A stretch of DNA of 64,000 nt from Heliocybe sulcata (GCA_004369045.1 ML213545.1:21775-85774); one strand, 5' to 3'. Counted from the stretch's first letter, positions 25,268 through 38,333 are shown. The notes: generated from the letters alone by a model not told the origin. Numbers and translations are program-made.

Positions 25268-27274
25268 ACTGGAATCGGTGTGGAGGCGATGATTGTCTGA
25301 CTGTACTTACAGAGACTTATATGTAGTTGGAACTGTTGACTCGTCAAGTAAGTCCGCGGAGAAGAGAAAGAATAAGAAGGATGATAGGGAGAGTACGGCA
25401 TCGCAATTCTCCATGCGAAGCTTGCTTCTGGATTCTGAGTTATTTAGCTAACCCTCTTCACCAGAGACCCATTAAAGTTGGAACTTTTCTCCGCAGATTT
25501 CAACTCTGCAGACTCTCATCATCCCAATGCGGACGAGTATGAAAACATCGAACCGTTGGCACTCTAAAGGCGCACTCGTGAACTCACCAAATACGATACG
25601 AGGTGGGATAGGTTACATACCTTTCTCGCCGGAACGCCGGAGTTTTGATTATGGATTCCCAGTTCTTCAACTGGCCTCTTCACCAGGAGCCGTCAAATCT
25701 GGAACTTTTCTCCGCAGATTTGAACTCTGCAGACTCTTATCATCCCAATGCGGCGAGCTTGAATATATCGAACCGCCGGCACTCCAAAGGCGCATACGTG
25801 AACTCACCAAATACGATATGAGGTAGGACAGGGTCCCTACTTTTTTTGCCGATACGCCGGTCGTCCTCCTGCCTTGTTGAAGACTTTAGGTGGGATCATT
25901 AGTTAGGCTTCGGTGCAGCTATTCTTCCTAGATAGCCATTCCATTTGGGTAATGCGAGACGCCGAGCTCTGTTTCGGTTCTTTGGTTTTGCGAGAATTCT
26001 AGATCTGTCTTTAATGGTCCCACATCTATGAATATGGCATCAGTGACCATAACGGGTGTACAGAGAATCAAGCACCTTGATCATCTTCGAACCTCTGTGG
26101 TAGAATAGGTGCTGAGACGTTGGACGGTAAGACGGATCCGGGGAACAGACGGCCTGCATCCTCTGCCGTACAGGACTCAAAGACGGACGCTCCGTTGATT
26201 CGGTGTCATTGTTGCTATATCTTCCTGCAACGCCGCTATCTTCCTGTAAAGCCGCTTCACTGAGTTATGATAATGACGGAGAGATACAGGGCTGAGACGG
26301 CGTGGAAGGGAAGATCTGGCAACTAAGGAACCTATATAGCATACCTTTCCGCGTAGCAAGATACTTGGAAATGTAATTGAGCACAGATGTTGGATGCGAC
26401 GACTGCAGGTTGCTTCCTATGCGGAAATCCCCGGGCTGGGTTTAGGAAATACCCGAGTACCATTCACATCAGTGTTCGCTTCATCACGCTGTATTCCCGC
26501 TCAAGCGGCGCAGCCCAACATTTCGTTTCTGTTGGGCTTATGGTAGGTTATTCTAGGGATAAGCAAATGTACGGTGGATACTCGGCTCCAGTTCATACAT
26601 TTACAGGAGATATTCCACCGCCGGGCTAGGCGCCAGCTTGTCTATTCCGACCAAGGCAGGTACCAGGTAACACAGCCATGGCCCTCTCTTTAGTGAGCAA
26701 ACTGATAGCAACTCTCTCACCAGAGCAGCCTCTAAGGATTGCGCAATTGAATCCATTTATCACTGACTTCCATTCTCTTCCAGTGTATCTAACACCCTGA
26801 GTTCGTATCCGCTCCAGATGGGGTTCTCCACACGAGTTTTCGTGCTTGACTGCGATCACTTCGATTCTCTGACGCATGCTGCCCCCCTCGAAGGCGTTAG
26901 GGTGCGTCTCTTTGAAATAGAGACGGCCACCGACTCGTTATCTACCATAGTTATCCAGCACCGTCCAGGATCTACTTCTCATGTGCGTCAACGTAGGTAC
27001 GGGGGTTCCGATCCTTACTGGGGCTAGAGTCACATCAATGATGTTACAGAACAATTGTCTGTTAATTTATAATTGCCGCAGACTCAGTGTGTAAAAAACG
27101 TATATCGCAAGGGGGTCCAACATATGAAGCCTACAGCTGAAGACAATAAAGAGAGTATCTACGGTACGGATGTCTAAGCGAGCAAAATTCTAAGCCATAA
27201 CATGCCTCTTCTAACTTTCTAATCTCACGACCAGCCGAACAATACAAGTAAGGAGCCGATGACCGAGTGAAGCA
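25268..27274. other. 2 kb gene-free stretch with a tandem repeat
   Basis: Contains the 221-bp-period duplication annotated separately. Otherwise it has only short frames without motifs. Possibly old gene debris around 26820-27030 (a hydrophobic-charged alternating frame), but nothing nameable. Confidence 0.4.
25454..25835. repeat. Tandem duplication, two copies at 221-bp period
   Basis: Copy 1 starts at 25454 and copy 2 at 25675, both with CCTCTTCACCA. They share GGAACTTTTCTCCGCAGATT, TCATCCCAATGCGG and GTGAACTCACCAAATACGAT, and are about 85-90% alike by eye over roughly 160 bases. The spacer between them is unlike. Each copy also encodes a possible peptide (LQRRIRELTKYDMR in copy 2), but the frames differ, so coding capacity is doubtful. 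Confidence 0.75.
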
Positions 27275-29198
27275 TTACGCTGAGTGGATAGGACGACTGG
27301 GCGCTAGGAACCACATAACACCAGAAGCAGCGAGAAGGGCCACCACAGCCGGTTCGACGACCCAAATACCCTTTTTTGTCGCTATAATCCCAACAATCAC
27401 TGGTTCTTTCCGTCAGCAATTTGCCGAGAAATGAGCACCATTCGAATCTTACAAGGGAAGAAGGCGCTCCCGGACTGGCCGATACTGCACATCACCGAAA
27501 AGGCGTCGGCGTGCATCGATCTAGGGACGAGGTGGGATGCCATGACAATGCCCGCCGTGTAGAACGTCGAGACGGCTAGTCCAATGAGAGCAGTAGCGGC
27601 GGCTGTTGAGGAATAAGATGGCACTGCCCAGGCGATGGCTTCTAACGCGAGCGCGAATGCCAGGTAGACGAATACCGCTCGCCGTTCGCCCATACGCACG
27701 TTCAAGACCGGAAGGACCATTCGTCCTACGGCAAGCCCGAGGTAGAAGGTACTGGCGACCCATGAGGCGCTGCTTGGAGAGCCATTGCGAACCTAATCGA
27801 GTGAGCAAGGATTAGTTAGGGTCGAAAGTGGGATAAAGAGCGCTATCCCCACTTTCAGAACGTAAGTGACGATCCACCCGCCTCTGCAATTGGCATCAGA
27901 CCATTATCCATCCTCCGATGTGACTGACGTACATAGACTCTTCGGCACTGAGTATTCGTGAGATAACAGCTCGCGATGTTGCGAAGAAGCAGTACGTACC
28001 CGACGTAGAACATTTCGAACAGTGCGAGAGTCCATACAGTACGGCTTCGCAAAGTATCTCGAAGACCGTACTGTCGGGTTGTGGAGATTATCTCTTCGGG
28101 TGTCTGGGGCAGCGAATGCAGTGTTCTAAAAGAAAACCACACTAGCGCAAGTACAGGCACGCTCATTCCCAGGCACGTCATGTAGAAGAAGTGATACTGG
28201 ATCCCCGGTACTGGTAAGCTTCCGGTTCGATAGGAATAGTTAGTACGTACGGGTACTCCTTTTGTTACCATTGTAGTCGCAACCAGCGGAGAAGCAAATG
28301 CTCCGAGGCCAAAGATACCGTGGAGTACTCCAGTATAGACGAGCGGCTTGGGAAGAAGGGCAAAGTACGCGTTGATCAAACTCAGCTGTAGAGGTTGGTC
28401 AATAGTCGTTCTATGATGTCGATAGTTTGAGGTGACCTTACCTCCCCGGCGAATGCGAAACCGAAGAAGCAGAATCCGAAGCACATAGGAACAAAGCTTG
28501 CTTGCTGACAGCTGTTCAGAATGCTCTGTGTGGATATCAGCTCTAGCCGAAACAGCGAGCTACACTGATAACGTACTCCAACAAGCCCGAAAACGACCGC
28601 ACAGATGAGCGTCGGTCCGTACCCTATCCTCCTGGAAGCAGGACCGATGCTAAGAGCCGCTACCGTGTATCCCAAGAACGTGCAGATGAACAGGATGGCA
28701 ACCTCGGAGTAATCGAGACCGTAGGCCTTCTCGATGTAGGGAAGCAAGGCTCCGGTCGCGCCCATACTGTAGCAACGAAGGGTGTGAGTGGTAATCTCGG
28801 CTCAGGGCGACGGGTACTGACTTCCATCCACCGAGGAATAGGGTGACAGCCGAGGTGAACATACGCATATTCCTCAGGGAAGCAGTCTCAGACCAGTTGT
28901 CCGTCGCAAGAACGGGCGTGACTGGCCCGGGCCCTGCTACCGGCGGCGGTTGCTGGATTTCTTTCTCATTGCCGACCACGGATGGTGTAAGGAAAGCTTT
29001 GATCTCGACCTCTGGAGTAGCTACGAGTGAAGCTGCATTCGAGGACTGACCAACCTTCTCGTCATAGGCAAGAGACGGGAGATTAGACACGAGGAGCTTA
29101 TCGACGTCGCCAGTGGAAAGTTTCGGCGTACTGAGGAGTGTCGGGGTGCTCGCTCCACTGTACTTCCCGACGTCGTTTAGCGGACCTTCCGTGGACAT
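27275..29198 (-). CDS. Major facilitator superfamily transporter (MCT-like)
   Basis: Starts at ATG 29198 with a ~110-residue hydrophilic N-tail, then 12 predicted membrane segments over several exons. Recognisable pieces: MGATGALLPYIEKAYGL, ILFICTFLGYTVAALSIGPASRRIGYGPTL, FGFAFAGE, LSLINAYFALLP, GVLHGIFGLGAFASPLVAT, and a second half with YLGLAVGRMVLPVLNVRMGERRAVFVYL and GLAVSTFYTAGIVMASHLVPR. It closes with LIVGIIATKKGIWVVEPAVVALLAASGVMWFLAPSR. The last intron (GTAAGATTCG...GAACCAG) joins FFP to LIVG in frame. The fold and the fungal BSC6-like pattern support a plasma-membrane or organellar solute carrier; the substrate is not inferable. The exon around 27880-28010 is the least certain part. 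Confidence 0.82.
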
Positions 29199-31053
29199 CT
29201 CGAAGCTGGAGGAAGCTTTGCGGGGTGGAAGATGGACTGGGGTTTGCTACACATAATAGAATCATTTATGACTTTCGTACGAGTCGGCCAACGTTGATGG
29301 CCTTGTAAGCCGAGGGCAAACCGTACTCCATACTCGTAGAGAAAACGCGTTCTGGAAACGGTCCGCAGCAGAGGATTGGATCTTGGACGAAGGAAGCCGG
29401 CGGTGGACCGAGATCTAACTAACGCAGAGGCCCGACAGTTTACGTTCAGATGGATAACGAGTAAGATGGAGTTGTCTGGGCCCGATCGCCGAGGCATCTG
29501 TGTGCATTGCTTACGACAGTCCTGGGGAATCCCAGCGGAGTGGTTGGCCCATGCAGCAGGTCAGGGTCGATGGACCGCAGAAATAGGGCCATAATGAATA
29601 TCGCAACGCGGGCAAGGAGAAGATCAGGCACCCGATTGGTGGGATATGCAGGATCTCCGGCCTCCGGTAGCAGTGAATGCTATACAGGAAGCGCTACAAA
29701 TATAAGCACCTACTCCGTCATTATATCATATCTGCAATCAGCAAGAGACCGATCCTATTTCCAGATGAAAGTGACTTGCCGACGAGGCCCCATGGGACTT
29801 TATGAAGAATCTAGTCTGTTTCAGTTTGCGAATAGAGATGAAGGGTAGTTTAGCACCGGAAAAGACTACCTTTAGATAGATAACCCGCGTCGATAACCAC
29901 GTCCTAGTTTTGACATGTGAGTCCATCATTTACTCTAGAGCGCTTTAGTGACGCACTATGGACAACCCCGTTCGGCTTGTCTCCTTCCCCGCCACCTGCG
30001 GGGTTAGGCGGATAAGCTTTGACTTTCCTGATTCACGCCTTGAGCGACTTCGGGGCCAGAGTCTGGACAACGTTCGAAGAACGGCATGAGTACGATACGC
30101 GAAGTATACGTACAATCTGTGATGAAATGCACACATAGATAACTGTTGCTCGGATGCAGCCTTCGCTGTACTCGGTAACAATTGCAACGGTCTTCTCAAG
30201 TGCACACGCGTCGTTTACCCTGTAGTACCCAATACTGACGGTAGCTATCGGATAGTGACTATGGCGGCATTGGTCCCAGTTGGCTACTCCAAGATGATGA
30301 AGTTAAGGCCGCCACTGTACCCTTGCACCGAGAGCGTGCGTGGAGGCCCAGGGTCTGTGAAGGTCGTAACATAAATCACACAAAGCACTGACCTTAGATG
30401 AGGTCTTTGGGCTGTAGGTTACGTGCCACTAATGCCGCACCTGAGGCCTGAGCGCTGAGCTCCCTGCGCGGTCCGAGAGCATCTACTGAGGTTCGTATAG
30501 AGCAGGATCTCGGCAGGAGAAGCAGTGCGCCGCAAAAACGCTGGTCGTATCGTTGCTGAACGAAGCCAGATAGAATGTAGGCAAGTATGCTGGGGTCGAA
30601 CCGCAGGAGATGTTTCTGAAGCCGTCCCACTCTGAGATCTGATTATGGATCAATCACTACGCGAAGCCGGTATAGATATAGGCAAAGTCCTGTTTCAGAC
30701 AGAGTTCCAAGCAGCGGCATCGATAATGCCAGTACCAGAAAGCCTATAGCTAGTCACATCAACCGAATGACACGTAGTCTGACTGGATCCGTAGAGCGAC
30801 TGGCGTGATTTAGATCCTGAAATCGCCATAACAAGAGACTGGGAACGCCGAGTGATTCTTCCAGTATCAAAAATATAGGCAGGATAAGAATTTCTCGAGG
30901 GTCAAGCAGGACTTTTATGTCGTGATTCCTCTCGCACAGTCCGTAAAGCTTAGTAGGATTCAGATCACGTGGCTTCCACGTGGAACATGGCTTTGCCCGC
31001 CCGCAACTTTGCCGCAACCTACTATCCTTACAGCACGACTTCTCGTTGTCTCT
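29199..31053. other. gene-free stretch
   Basis: The MFS gene and the release-factor gene diverge from it. Short open frames on both strands carry no motifs. I looked for tRNA genes near GGGTCGAACC (30598): a B-box-like word is present but no A box or acceptor stem, so none is called. Confidence 0.4.
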
Positions 31054-31820
31054 ATGTCGTTTCTTGCTTTTTCTGATAGTCTAAAGGTCTCCGTATCTCT
31101 CGCACTTCAATCTGGCACCTTTGTTCGGCACTCTCACACGTTACCTAAACCGCCAAATCTCCAGTTGCTCGAGACTTCAAGTGATATGCAAAGCGCTCGA
31201 AATTGGGCAGCTAAATTCAAGGAACAATCGATACCAAGAAGTCTCATAGATCTCAGTTTTGCGAGGAGCTCTGGACCGGGTGGTCAGGTATGCTTTGCTG
31301 GTCGTCCTCAACTGTAGTCATTTGAAAAGCGACCGAATACGATCCACACTTTTCAACCGGTGTAGAATGTGAATAAAGTCAACACAAAGGCAGACGTACG
31401 ATGTTCGATTAAGGAGCCGTGGATACCGCCATGGTCTCACAAGGCGCTACGAGCTTCGGTACGTCCACCTAACCCACTAGTCGCGTCTCGACTGTGAATG
31501 AATCGTTGAAGTCGTACTATGTGGCATCTAGTGATACGATACATGTCACATCCACTGTGCACCGGTCTCAATCTCAGAACGTAGACGACTGTCTAGGAAA
31601 GGCAAGTTTGACTATGTAGGTCTGAAAGACTACCAAGTGACCGCTATTGCAGCTCCGCGCCATCATCGTCGATGCAGCAACTACGATGATAAAGACGGAA
31701 CCTTCTGAAGCACAGAGGGAACGCGTCCGACAACTTCAAGCTAAGTCGGATAGGAGACGCCGTGAGGAGAAGATGTACCAGAAGAAGAAGAAGGAAAGTC
31801 GTAGCGGGAGTTGGGATTGA
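31054..31820 (+). CDS. Mitochondrial class I release-factor domain protein (ICT1/Pth4-like)
   Basis: A codon-independent peptidyl-tRNA hydrolase. Family knowledge: ICT1/Pth4 proteins rescue stalled mitochondrial ribosomes. From ATG 31054 the first ~40 residues could be a mitochondrial targeting segment. The RF-1 domain follows: SLIDLSFARSSGPGGQ, with the catalytic GGQ at the exon 1 edge, joined by intron 1 (GTATGC...GTGTAG) to NVNKVNTKADVRC. Exon 3 has YYVASSDTIHVTSTVHRSQSQN. The tail is Lys/Arg-rich (QKKKKESRSGSWD), as expected for binding the ribosomal mRNA channel. Intron 3 (31602-31652) begins GC rather than GT (AAAG/GCAAGT...TTGCAG); no nearby GT donor keeps the frame. At about 200 residues, length is normal for the family. 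Confidence 0.88.
31602..31652 (+). other. GC-AG intron in the release-factor gene
   Basis: Donor AAAG/GCAAGT, acceptor TTGCAG. Joining at these sites gives DCLGKLRAII in frame. The closest GT (in AAGTTTG) would shift the frame. Confidence 0.75.
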
Positions 31821-32068
31821 GGTACGTGGTGCGCCCAACCTTCCACATTTGAGTCGCGAGGTTAAAGAGATACGGTTTCTGATATTAAGCGTTCGATGAT
31901 ACACACTTCAGCGCTTTAGCCGGGAATAAGCGCTATTATTGGTGCTATTAATCTACAATACCAGCAAATACGTAGTAAATTACATGCGACATCATATCGG
32001 GTCCGTGAAGATTGGACGAAGTCCATTAACATTTCCGTGTCGTATAAGGGAGTGTGAAGCCTCGTCGC
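31821..32068. other. convergent 3' spacer
   Basis: AT-rich spacer between the release-factor gene and the laccase, holding both 3' ends. No gene seen. Confidence 0.45.
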
Positions 32069-34617
32069 TTAATGGTGAGTCTGATTCCCTGTCAGGATGG
32101 AACTTGGGCACAGGTCGTACCAAGCCTCTGTCGAGAATGTCAGTGCCGGGCGTAAATGACGTATTCAAAAAATACTGACTGGGAATAGGTGAGTTTGTTG
32201 CGACAACCTGGTCAGGTTCTTCCGCCATCACGACCGCGAAACCGCTGAAAGAACGTTACTTTAAGGGACGTACGGAGCGTTTTTAATATGTGTACTCACT
32301 CATTAAGATGGTAGTCGATGTGGCTAAGCGCGGCCCCATAAGTACTTTTCCGAGTTGCGTTTCCAGGAACAGACACTCACCAATGCATGAACCAGGGCCC
32401 GGGGTTGTCTGTCCTGAAGCGGATCGTCGTCCGGTCGCTGTCGGTATTGCCAATAGACACAGTGTCGCGGATGACCGGGTTATCAAAGTTGTAGCTTGCG
32501 TTACCGGCACTACGGACAACCCAGAAGGTGTGCTGTCGCAGTGCATGTCAGTCGCTGAGAAGGTGCGTCGTCGTAAACACTTACGCCGTGAAGGTGGATG
32601 GGGTGCTATATAAAATTCTGTCAGTACAGCCAGCGCGATGGTATGAAGGGGATAAGACGTACGGGACTAGGACCAGTATTGTTCGCGTAGAACGAGATCT
32701 CTATCGTCGAGTTCCTGGGTAGTGGGTAGACACTGCCCGTCGGCAGGAGTTCCTGCGCCTTGTAATTCCCATTCAGGATCTGTAGCATTACAGGCAAGGG
32801 AGGGTTCTGGTAAGTCGTGCCGTTCACATGGAAGGCTGTGTCGCTTATATCCTAGTACAAGCTTCAGTTGAGCATCCTCTGGAACTTCGATTACGGATAC
32901 GTACGAATGTGGTGTTGAAGAAGAACGACTTGTCGACGGCGCCTGGGGCGCAACCTCCGGGCTAGAATTCGTTAGGCTAAAGATTGGATTGCAGCGATAG
33001 AGCTACGTACTGTCTTCACGTGATGGAGAGGCTGGTAAAAGCCGTTAGCACGATGCTTACAACTGGACTCGTTGAGACGTACGTGAAGGTCAGTCTCCAG
33101 GAGAGGCTTCTTCGGAGTGCTGACAACGGTAGCGTTTGGCAGAGAAAGAGGAACGCTTTTGTATCGAAGTATGGCCGCGTTGAGTGAAGAGTCATTCGAG
33201 TTTACCGTTGAACCCAGGTTCGGGTTCGCATGCACCCCTACACGGAATGTAAGCCAGGACACGAGGCGGGTACGAAGCTTACTCACAGTAGTTGGCAGGC
33301 TTTTGATTCGCATGAAGCTGTCCAGCAAGTTAGTATGGAAAAGACGCGATGACTTGGTAGCAGCCATACAATGAAGGAGTATCTTTGGCCTACAACAGAG
33401 GAATGAATATGGGTGCGTAGCGCGGATTCGTGTGTATGTCACGTACCCGCGTGGATCTGAATCTGATCAACCTCAGATACGGATTCGACAGTAACACCAT
33501 CAGCTTCAATAACGGTCATCTTATGTCCGTCAATGGTGAAGTTGTAGTACGGGTCGCAGGACGTATTGATCAGGCGGAATCGGTACCTGTGAAGAGTGTG
33601 AATTACAGCGTTGACGGTGCTTATGTCTTGTAGCGTACCGCTTGCCGTGCTCGACCTCAATCTGTGAGAGGTAATCCGTTCCATTATAGGTCATATCGAT
33701 AGTTCGACCTTTTCCGTTTATAGTCGTGGCGTCGTTCGTGCTAGAGAACCAAGTATCAGTCAAATGAACGATGGCTGATAGAAAAGGTGACGTACGGAAA
33801 TGGGAACGTCTGGTTCAAGGCCAGAGGTTGATGATACCTGCAAGATACTATGAATACTGCAACCAGACTACTGCACCTATCAATGCTCACCAGTCCGCAA
33901 GGGTGATGACAGTGGTTTCTGCAAGGCACAATTGCCGGTGAGCCGTGGCAACTGAAGGACAAGCGGATAATCTTACCATCATCGACGTCGTAATCGTCAT
34001 AGTACGGATCATCAGGATCATAAATAACCAATGGACCCCTCAGACCGTCGCAGTACTGGGTTCCGATATGAGAATGGTACCAGAAAGTACCGGCTTGCCT
34101 CGGGGACGTGAAGTTGTATAGGAAGTGGTCGCCTGGATCAATAGGGCACTGGCTGACCCAAGCGGCGCCATCGGACCATGCTGTCTTGTGCTGTAACATG
34201 CCGTGCCAATGCTGCAGAGTGCGATGAGAGTTGAATAGCCGATACACCAAGAGCTTCACATACTATGGTTGTAGACGTCTCCATCGTCCTGTTATCGAGC
34301 TTGTCAGTGGTATTGAGGAGAAACCTTTGTCCCTGGGAGAAAGCGACGCGTTAGTTTCATGTGAGTGACACGAGCTCGCTACTCGCCTTCTCCGCAGAGA
34401 TTAGTGGAGCGGGGAAGACACCGTTTACAAGTACAGCACTGGCACATATCCCGTCAGTGTATCCTCTCCAGCCTACGATATGTGCTACTCACGAGCGATT
34501 ATGACCATCGGGTGATATAAATTTATTAACGACGTCAAGATTCGTGATGTGGTCTTTTGCGAAGGTTCCCGTAGCCAGGGCAAGCGTGAGTAGGATAGAA
34601 AAAGAAGCAAAAGACAT
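32069..34617 (-). CDS. Laccase (multicopper oxidase), intron-rich
   Basis: Secreted phenol oxidase that reduces O2 to water (family knowledge). Signal peptide [20 protein letters not shown] starts at ATG 34617. All four copper-ligand blocks are present: [34 protein letters not shown] (split by an intron) and HC/HIDYHLNDGFAVV (split after the type-1 Cys). The axial position is Phe, as in high-potential fungal laccases. Other family segments: [46 protein letters not shown] and [10 protein letters not shown]. At least 15 introns. The last (GTCAGT...CTCGACAG) restores the normal end [11 protein letters not shown] and TAA 32071-32069; read-through gives an unrelated tail. HPIHLHG replaces the common HPFHLHG. 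One intron (34333-34386) has a GC donor. No frame break was found. Confidence 0.9.
34333..34386 (-). other. GC-AG intron in the laccase gene
   Basis: Donor GAGAAG/GCGAGT and acceptor TCTCCCAG give [16 protein letters not shown], matching the laccase pattern around this site. The only nearby GT donor would change residues and phase. Confidence 0.7.
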
Positions 34618-36056
34618 TTAGATTAGGCGAATTTGTCGCCAAGATTAAACTGTGTGTACTGGATTGAAGAGTTAGAAGGTAAGACTCGATGTTGGTGGAT
34701 GAAAGCGATCCTCCCGCTCGGTTTATAAACTGCTGGGCGCCCAATCACTCACTCTGAGACAGACACTTGTCCGGAAGGAGGTGGACATTGTGAGGGCAGT
34801 GTAGACAGAGTCATACGCGCCGACGCTGCATCGCATCGTCAACTAGACGAACCATGCACATTGTTTCATGCTGCGATGCTAGAAAGACGGGGCGCCCTTG
34901 GTGGTGGCGCTGCTGGATAGTCAGGGACGGAAGTCGATAATGCGATCATGAAGGCTCACCTGAGGTTGCTGTGGCCAACGAGACTAGATAATGGAAAGCC
35001 TCTGGGAGATTACCCTGACGCGGTCGTCGACCTACACTATCGTTGGCTAGCGTAGCATATCCAATACCAATGGAGAGGATGTTTTTTCCAGCCAAAAGAC
35101 TCATCGAGGGAGCTTCGATATCTCCTAAGTCTGCAATCAATATGTTATTAGTTTCATCGTGAAATGCATCGAACAGGTCTAGCACAGCGCTTACCACGGA
35201 GAGTCCACCGGACATTTGAGAGAGCGACGCTAGTACTGCGACTGCGTTTGCTAGACTATTGCGAATATGCACTGGTTCCTCGCTCATTGTGAGTCACTAA
35301 GAATTATCGCCGACCACAGCGGCGCGGTCTACCATGCGCATCAAACCCGGGGATTACCCTCTGGCGGAGGCTCCAACATGGCCAAGCATGTCTGCAAACA
35401 GGCTCAGTGCTAGTATGATACCTGCTAGTAGCAGCCGGCACTATGGATAACACTCATGAGGTACAGCGATGGGGCGTGAACTACGGATGCATCGAAGTGG
35501 CGGCCAAGAGCCTTCAACTGGTGCAAGTTGTGGCGTAGGATCGGCACGGCCCGGCTAAGCAGGGAAACGTTCGCGGGGAAGAACGGGATCCGGGAAAGGA
35601 AGGTTCCTCCACGTTCAACCTCTACCATCATTCTATTGGCGGTATCTGTGCCGTAGGTAGGAGCCCTTCAGCAACGCTAGTGATGCACTAAACTCGCTTC
35701 CGTGCTGAACCAAGCTGGCCCATAACAGCCTACCTTTCCAGCTTGGACAGAAACGCATCAAGCAGTCCCGGCAAAGTAGGATTTATCTGTGGCGTAGGAG
35801 AAGGGCCAATACGCCCGCCGTGGCTTTTGCGGTATTTTCTCCTTGCCGATATGCTCATGAGCTGTGTCTCGTACAATGATCCAACGCGTTGGGATCGGAA
35901 GTTCAATAATCTCGGATGAAGATGGCGTGGCCAAGAGCGCGCGCGCTTTTTTAGCCTGAAACACAAGCACAGGTTGGCAGAGCCTTACTAGATATAAGAT
36001 GGCGTCCTTACCAAAAGATGTCCAGGTCTTCAAGTCGCTTACCGCACGAAACAGCC
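34618..36056. other. gene-poor stretch with two doubtful fragments
   Basis: A 113-codon frame at 34946-35287 (-) starts MSEEPVHIRNSLANAV and vaguely recalls fungal tetratricopeptide repeats (ARRPRQGNLPEAF-like pattern). A second minus-strand frame at 35758-36000 (AKKARALLATPSSSEIIELPIPTRWIIVRD) follows a plausible 56-base intron but would run into the promoter of the gene at 36057. Neither can be named; both could be decayed genes. Confidence 0.3.
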
Positions 36057-36498
36057 ATGAATCTCTTATATGCAATATTGCTCGCCTTCGTGGCCACGCT
36101 GGTGGCCGCTGCACCCTGGACGGTTCGTAGTATTATGCTCCTTCATCTGGAGAAGCGATATTGATTGACACTTTCAGGACGATGGAGTATCTACTACTCA
36201 AACCCATAGTCAAAAGCACCATACGCGCTTGCGCGGAGAGAAACATCTACCGCCTGAGAAGACGGTCACTGAGACGGTGACGGTGACTGTGTCCGAGTCG
36301 CCTGCGCCTACCGTAGCCAGCACCACCGCGACTCCCAGTGTTGTGGTATTCTCTGCGGAGCGTATCTACAACACCATAGTGAGCAGCCAGCTCACTCAGC
36401 AGACGAGTACGATCACTTGGACGCAGACCCGTGTCTCGGCGCCGGCGCCCACATCTACGGCGACGACGACGGCAAGTACTGTAATTACTATCCAATGA
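36057..36498 (+). CDS. Small Thr/Ser-rich secreted protein
   Basis: Two exons, 36057-36122 and 36178-36498, with intron 36123-36177 (GTTCGT...TTTCAG) in phase 0; 128 residues. Signal peptide MNLLYAILLAFVATLVAAAP. The mature part starts with a His/Lys/Arg-rich segment (HSQKHHTRLRGEKH), which could be a dibasic processing site. It then becomes Thr/Val/Ser-rich (TVTETVTVTVSESPAPT), ending ASTVITIQ. There are no cysteines. The composition resembles cell-wall or O-mannosylated proteins. No family recognised. Similar style to the gene at 12490 but not clearly homologous. Confidence 0.65.
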
Positions 36499-37464
36499 TT
36501 GCTGCATGTGAGGGGCTTGTCTTATTCTCCACATCATGGTCGACTGATATGGTGGCTGTAGTATAGGCACCTGAATGGCGCACACGCTTCTCTTAGTCCA
36601 CGTTATATTCCCTCTACGTGATTGTACCCTCCGATGTCCTATGCTATATCCGGTTCTAATTGACTTATTCGCCTGAGGTGGGCGCGTCTGGAAGCTGTGG
36701 ATGAAATTTAATATTGAACGATAGCATATGACTGACGATGTACAACGCTAATATTCTCGCGCCGAAAGTTGATGCACGGCTATAGACACGAGTCAGACAC
36801 TAGTTATCTGTGCTGGTATCATTCATACAGGGTTTCGGGATAGACATGGTGTAGTAATGCGAGGAATCTGCGAGCATGGGCTCAAGGATCGCGATTGGAT
36901 GAAGAGCAAGTAGAAGAACGATGGGTTGGATGTATACACCATGGCAGAAGGTCAGCCGATTTCCGCGGGCTCATGCTGCGTAAGGCTCGTCACGCCCGCT
37001 TTTGTTGTCAAAGACGATCATGCGATGTACATCAAGAGCGTCTCCTTCCATCTCGCGTCTAGTAGCTGTGTCACGCGACCGAGGCCTCCCCGCGAGGTTT
37101 CCGGGAACGCTTGCTATCTTCATGGACGCTCTTCTTTGCAAAAGGAGAAGAATACAATGCTACAGTACACGGCCATCAATGTATAAAGAAAAAGTGGAAC
37201 AAAACGGCGGGGTGCGAGGCACGCTAGAGCGCGAGTAAGGTAGAAGGCCGTCGCGAGGTCTCGCACCTTGGTGACGTTCCAAGACCGGTGTCCTGTGGGT
37301 ATCGATCTTGCTCACCTCCTTTGTCACTTTAGCACAACGATCACATCCGAAAGGGCATCGGATACCCTCGTCGGCTGATGATCCAGTCGGAGATGGGATC
37401 CGTGCGTATATCCGGACATGCGGCAGGAACGTCACCTGGACGAGTTAAACAAGTGCCAATGGTA
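36499..37464. other. intergenic, nothing recognised
   Basis: AT-rich near 36600-36850. No open frame with motifs, no RNA gene and no internal repeat noticed. Confidence 0.4.
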
Positions 37465-38333
37465 TAGGATACAGGCTTCTCGATGTCCGCTGACAGATTG
37501 CGTGGCAGTACGCGAAGACGATACAATTGACGTGAATTGTGAGAGTCAGTGTCAGCGAAAATCCAATCTCCAGCTTGGGGATCTTCTACTCGCAGTTTGA
37601 GCTTCGGAGCAATGTCTGATCGCCGACTGGGATAGAAACCAAAGCTCGCAGGATTGTTGCGACAACTTCGAGGACTTGCGTCTCTCGGTCGGAATGGAGT
37701 GTTGATTGGATTCAAATGAGTCGTCGTGGGTCAACCTGACTGTGAGAAGGGTCTTGAGCACGAGATGGAAGTGAGATCTGGGCAAACGTAAGGGCCATAC
37801 GCGCAGCGTGTGGGTGCCTATGGGGCCATAGACTTATACGAATACCTAACACCGAGCTCTAGCTAGATGACTGTGGTGGGAATCATTGAGCATGTTAGTC
37901 GCGTACAAGCACTGTTATTTTAATTGTGCACCTCACGTTCAGACACATTGTTGGACCTTTTCTTGGTAGGATTGTGGTCTGCAAACGACCACGAAGGGCG
38001 AACAATGGACGCCAGCTCTAATACTGGCCCGTGCATCTAGCAAACCCTTGCTCGCCATTGTGTGGTCAAACGCAGTGCAGCGTCAGGCGTCGACATTTGC
38101 AATGCGCCTCGTTTCTGCGGCGTGCTGCAGCGTGCTGATGGCAAAGCCTCCGTGGGACCGCTTGCACTGCATTTTGTAATGACGATCGGTGTCCTAAATA
38201 GGTTTCAACGCTAATTATAGAGATGTGGCGAGCTCCGTTAGACTCGTCTATGGTTAGGATTATCACAAGCAATAGGCAACTGGATGGACTGGAGGAAGGA
38301 TATCTTGCAGGATGGAATAGCGAGGCGATCGAC

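Noticed and set aside
30590-30620. B-box-like GGTTCGACC on the minus strand
   Set aside because: No A box at tRNA spacing, and no acceptor pairing.
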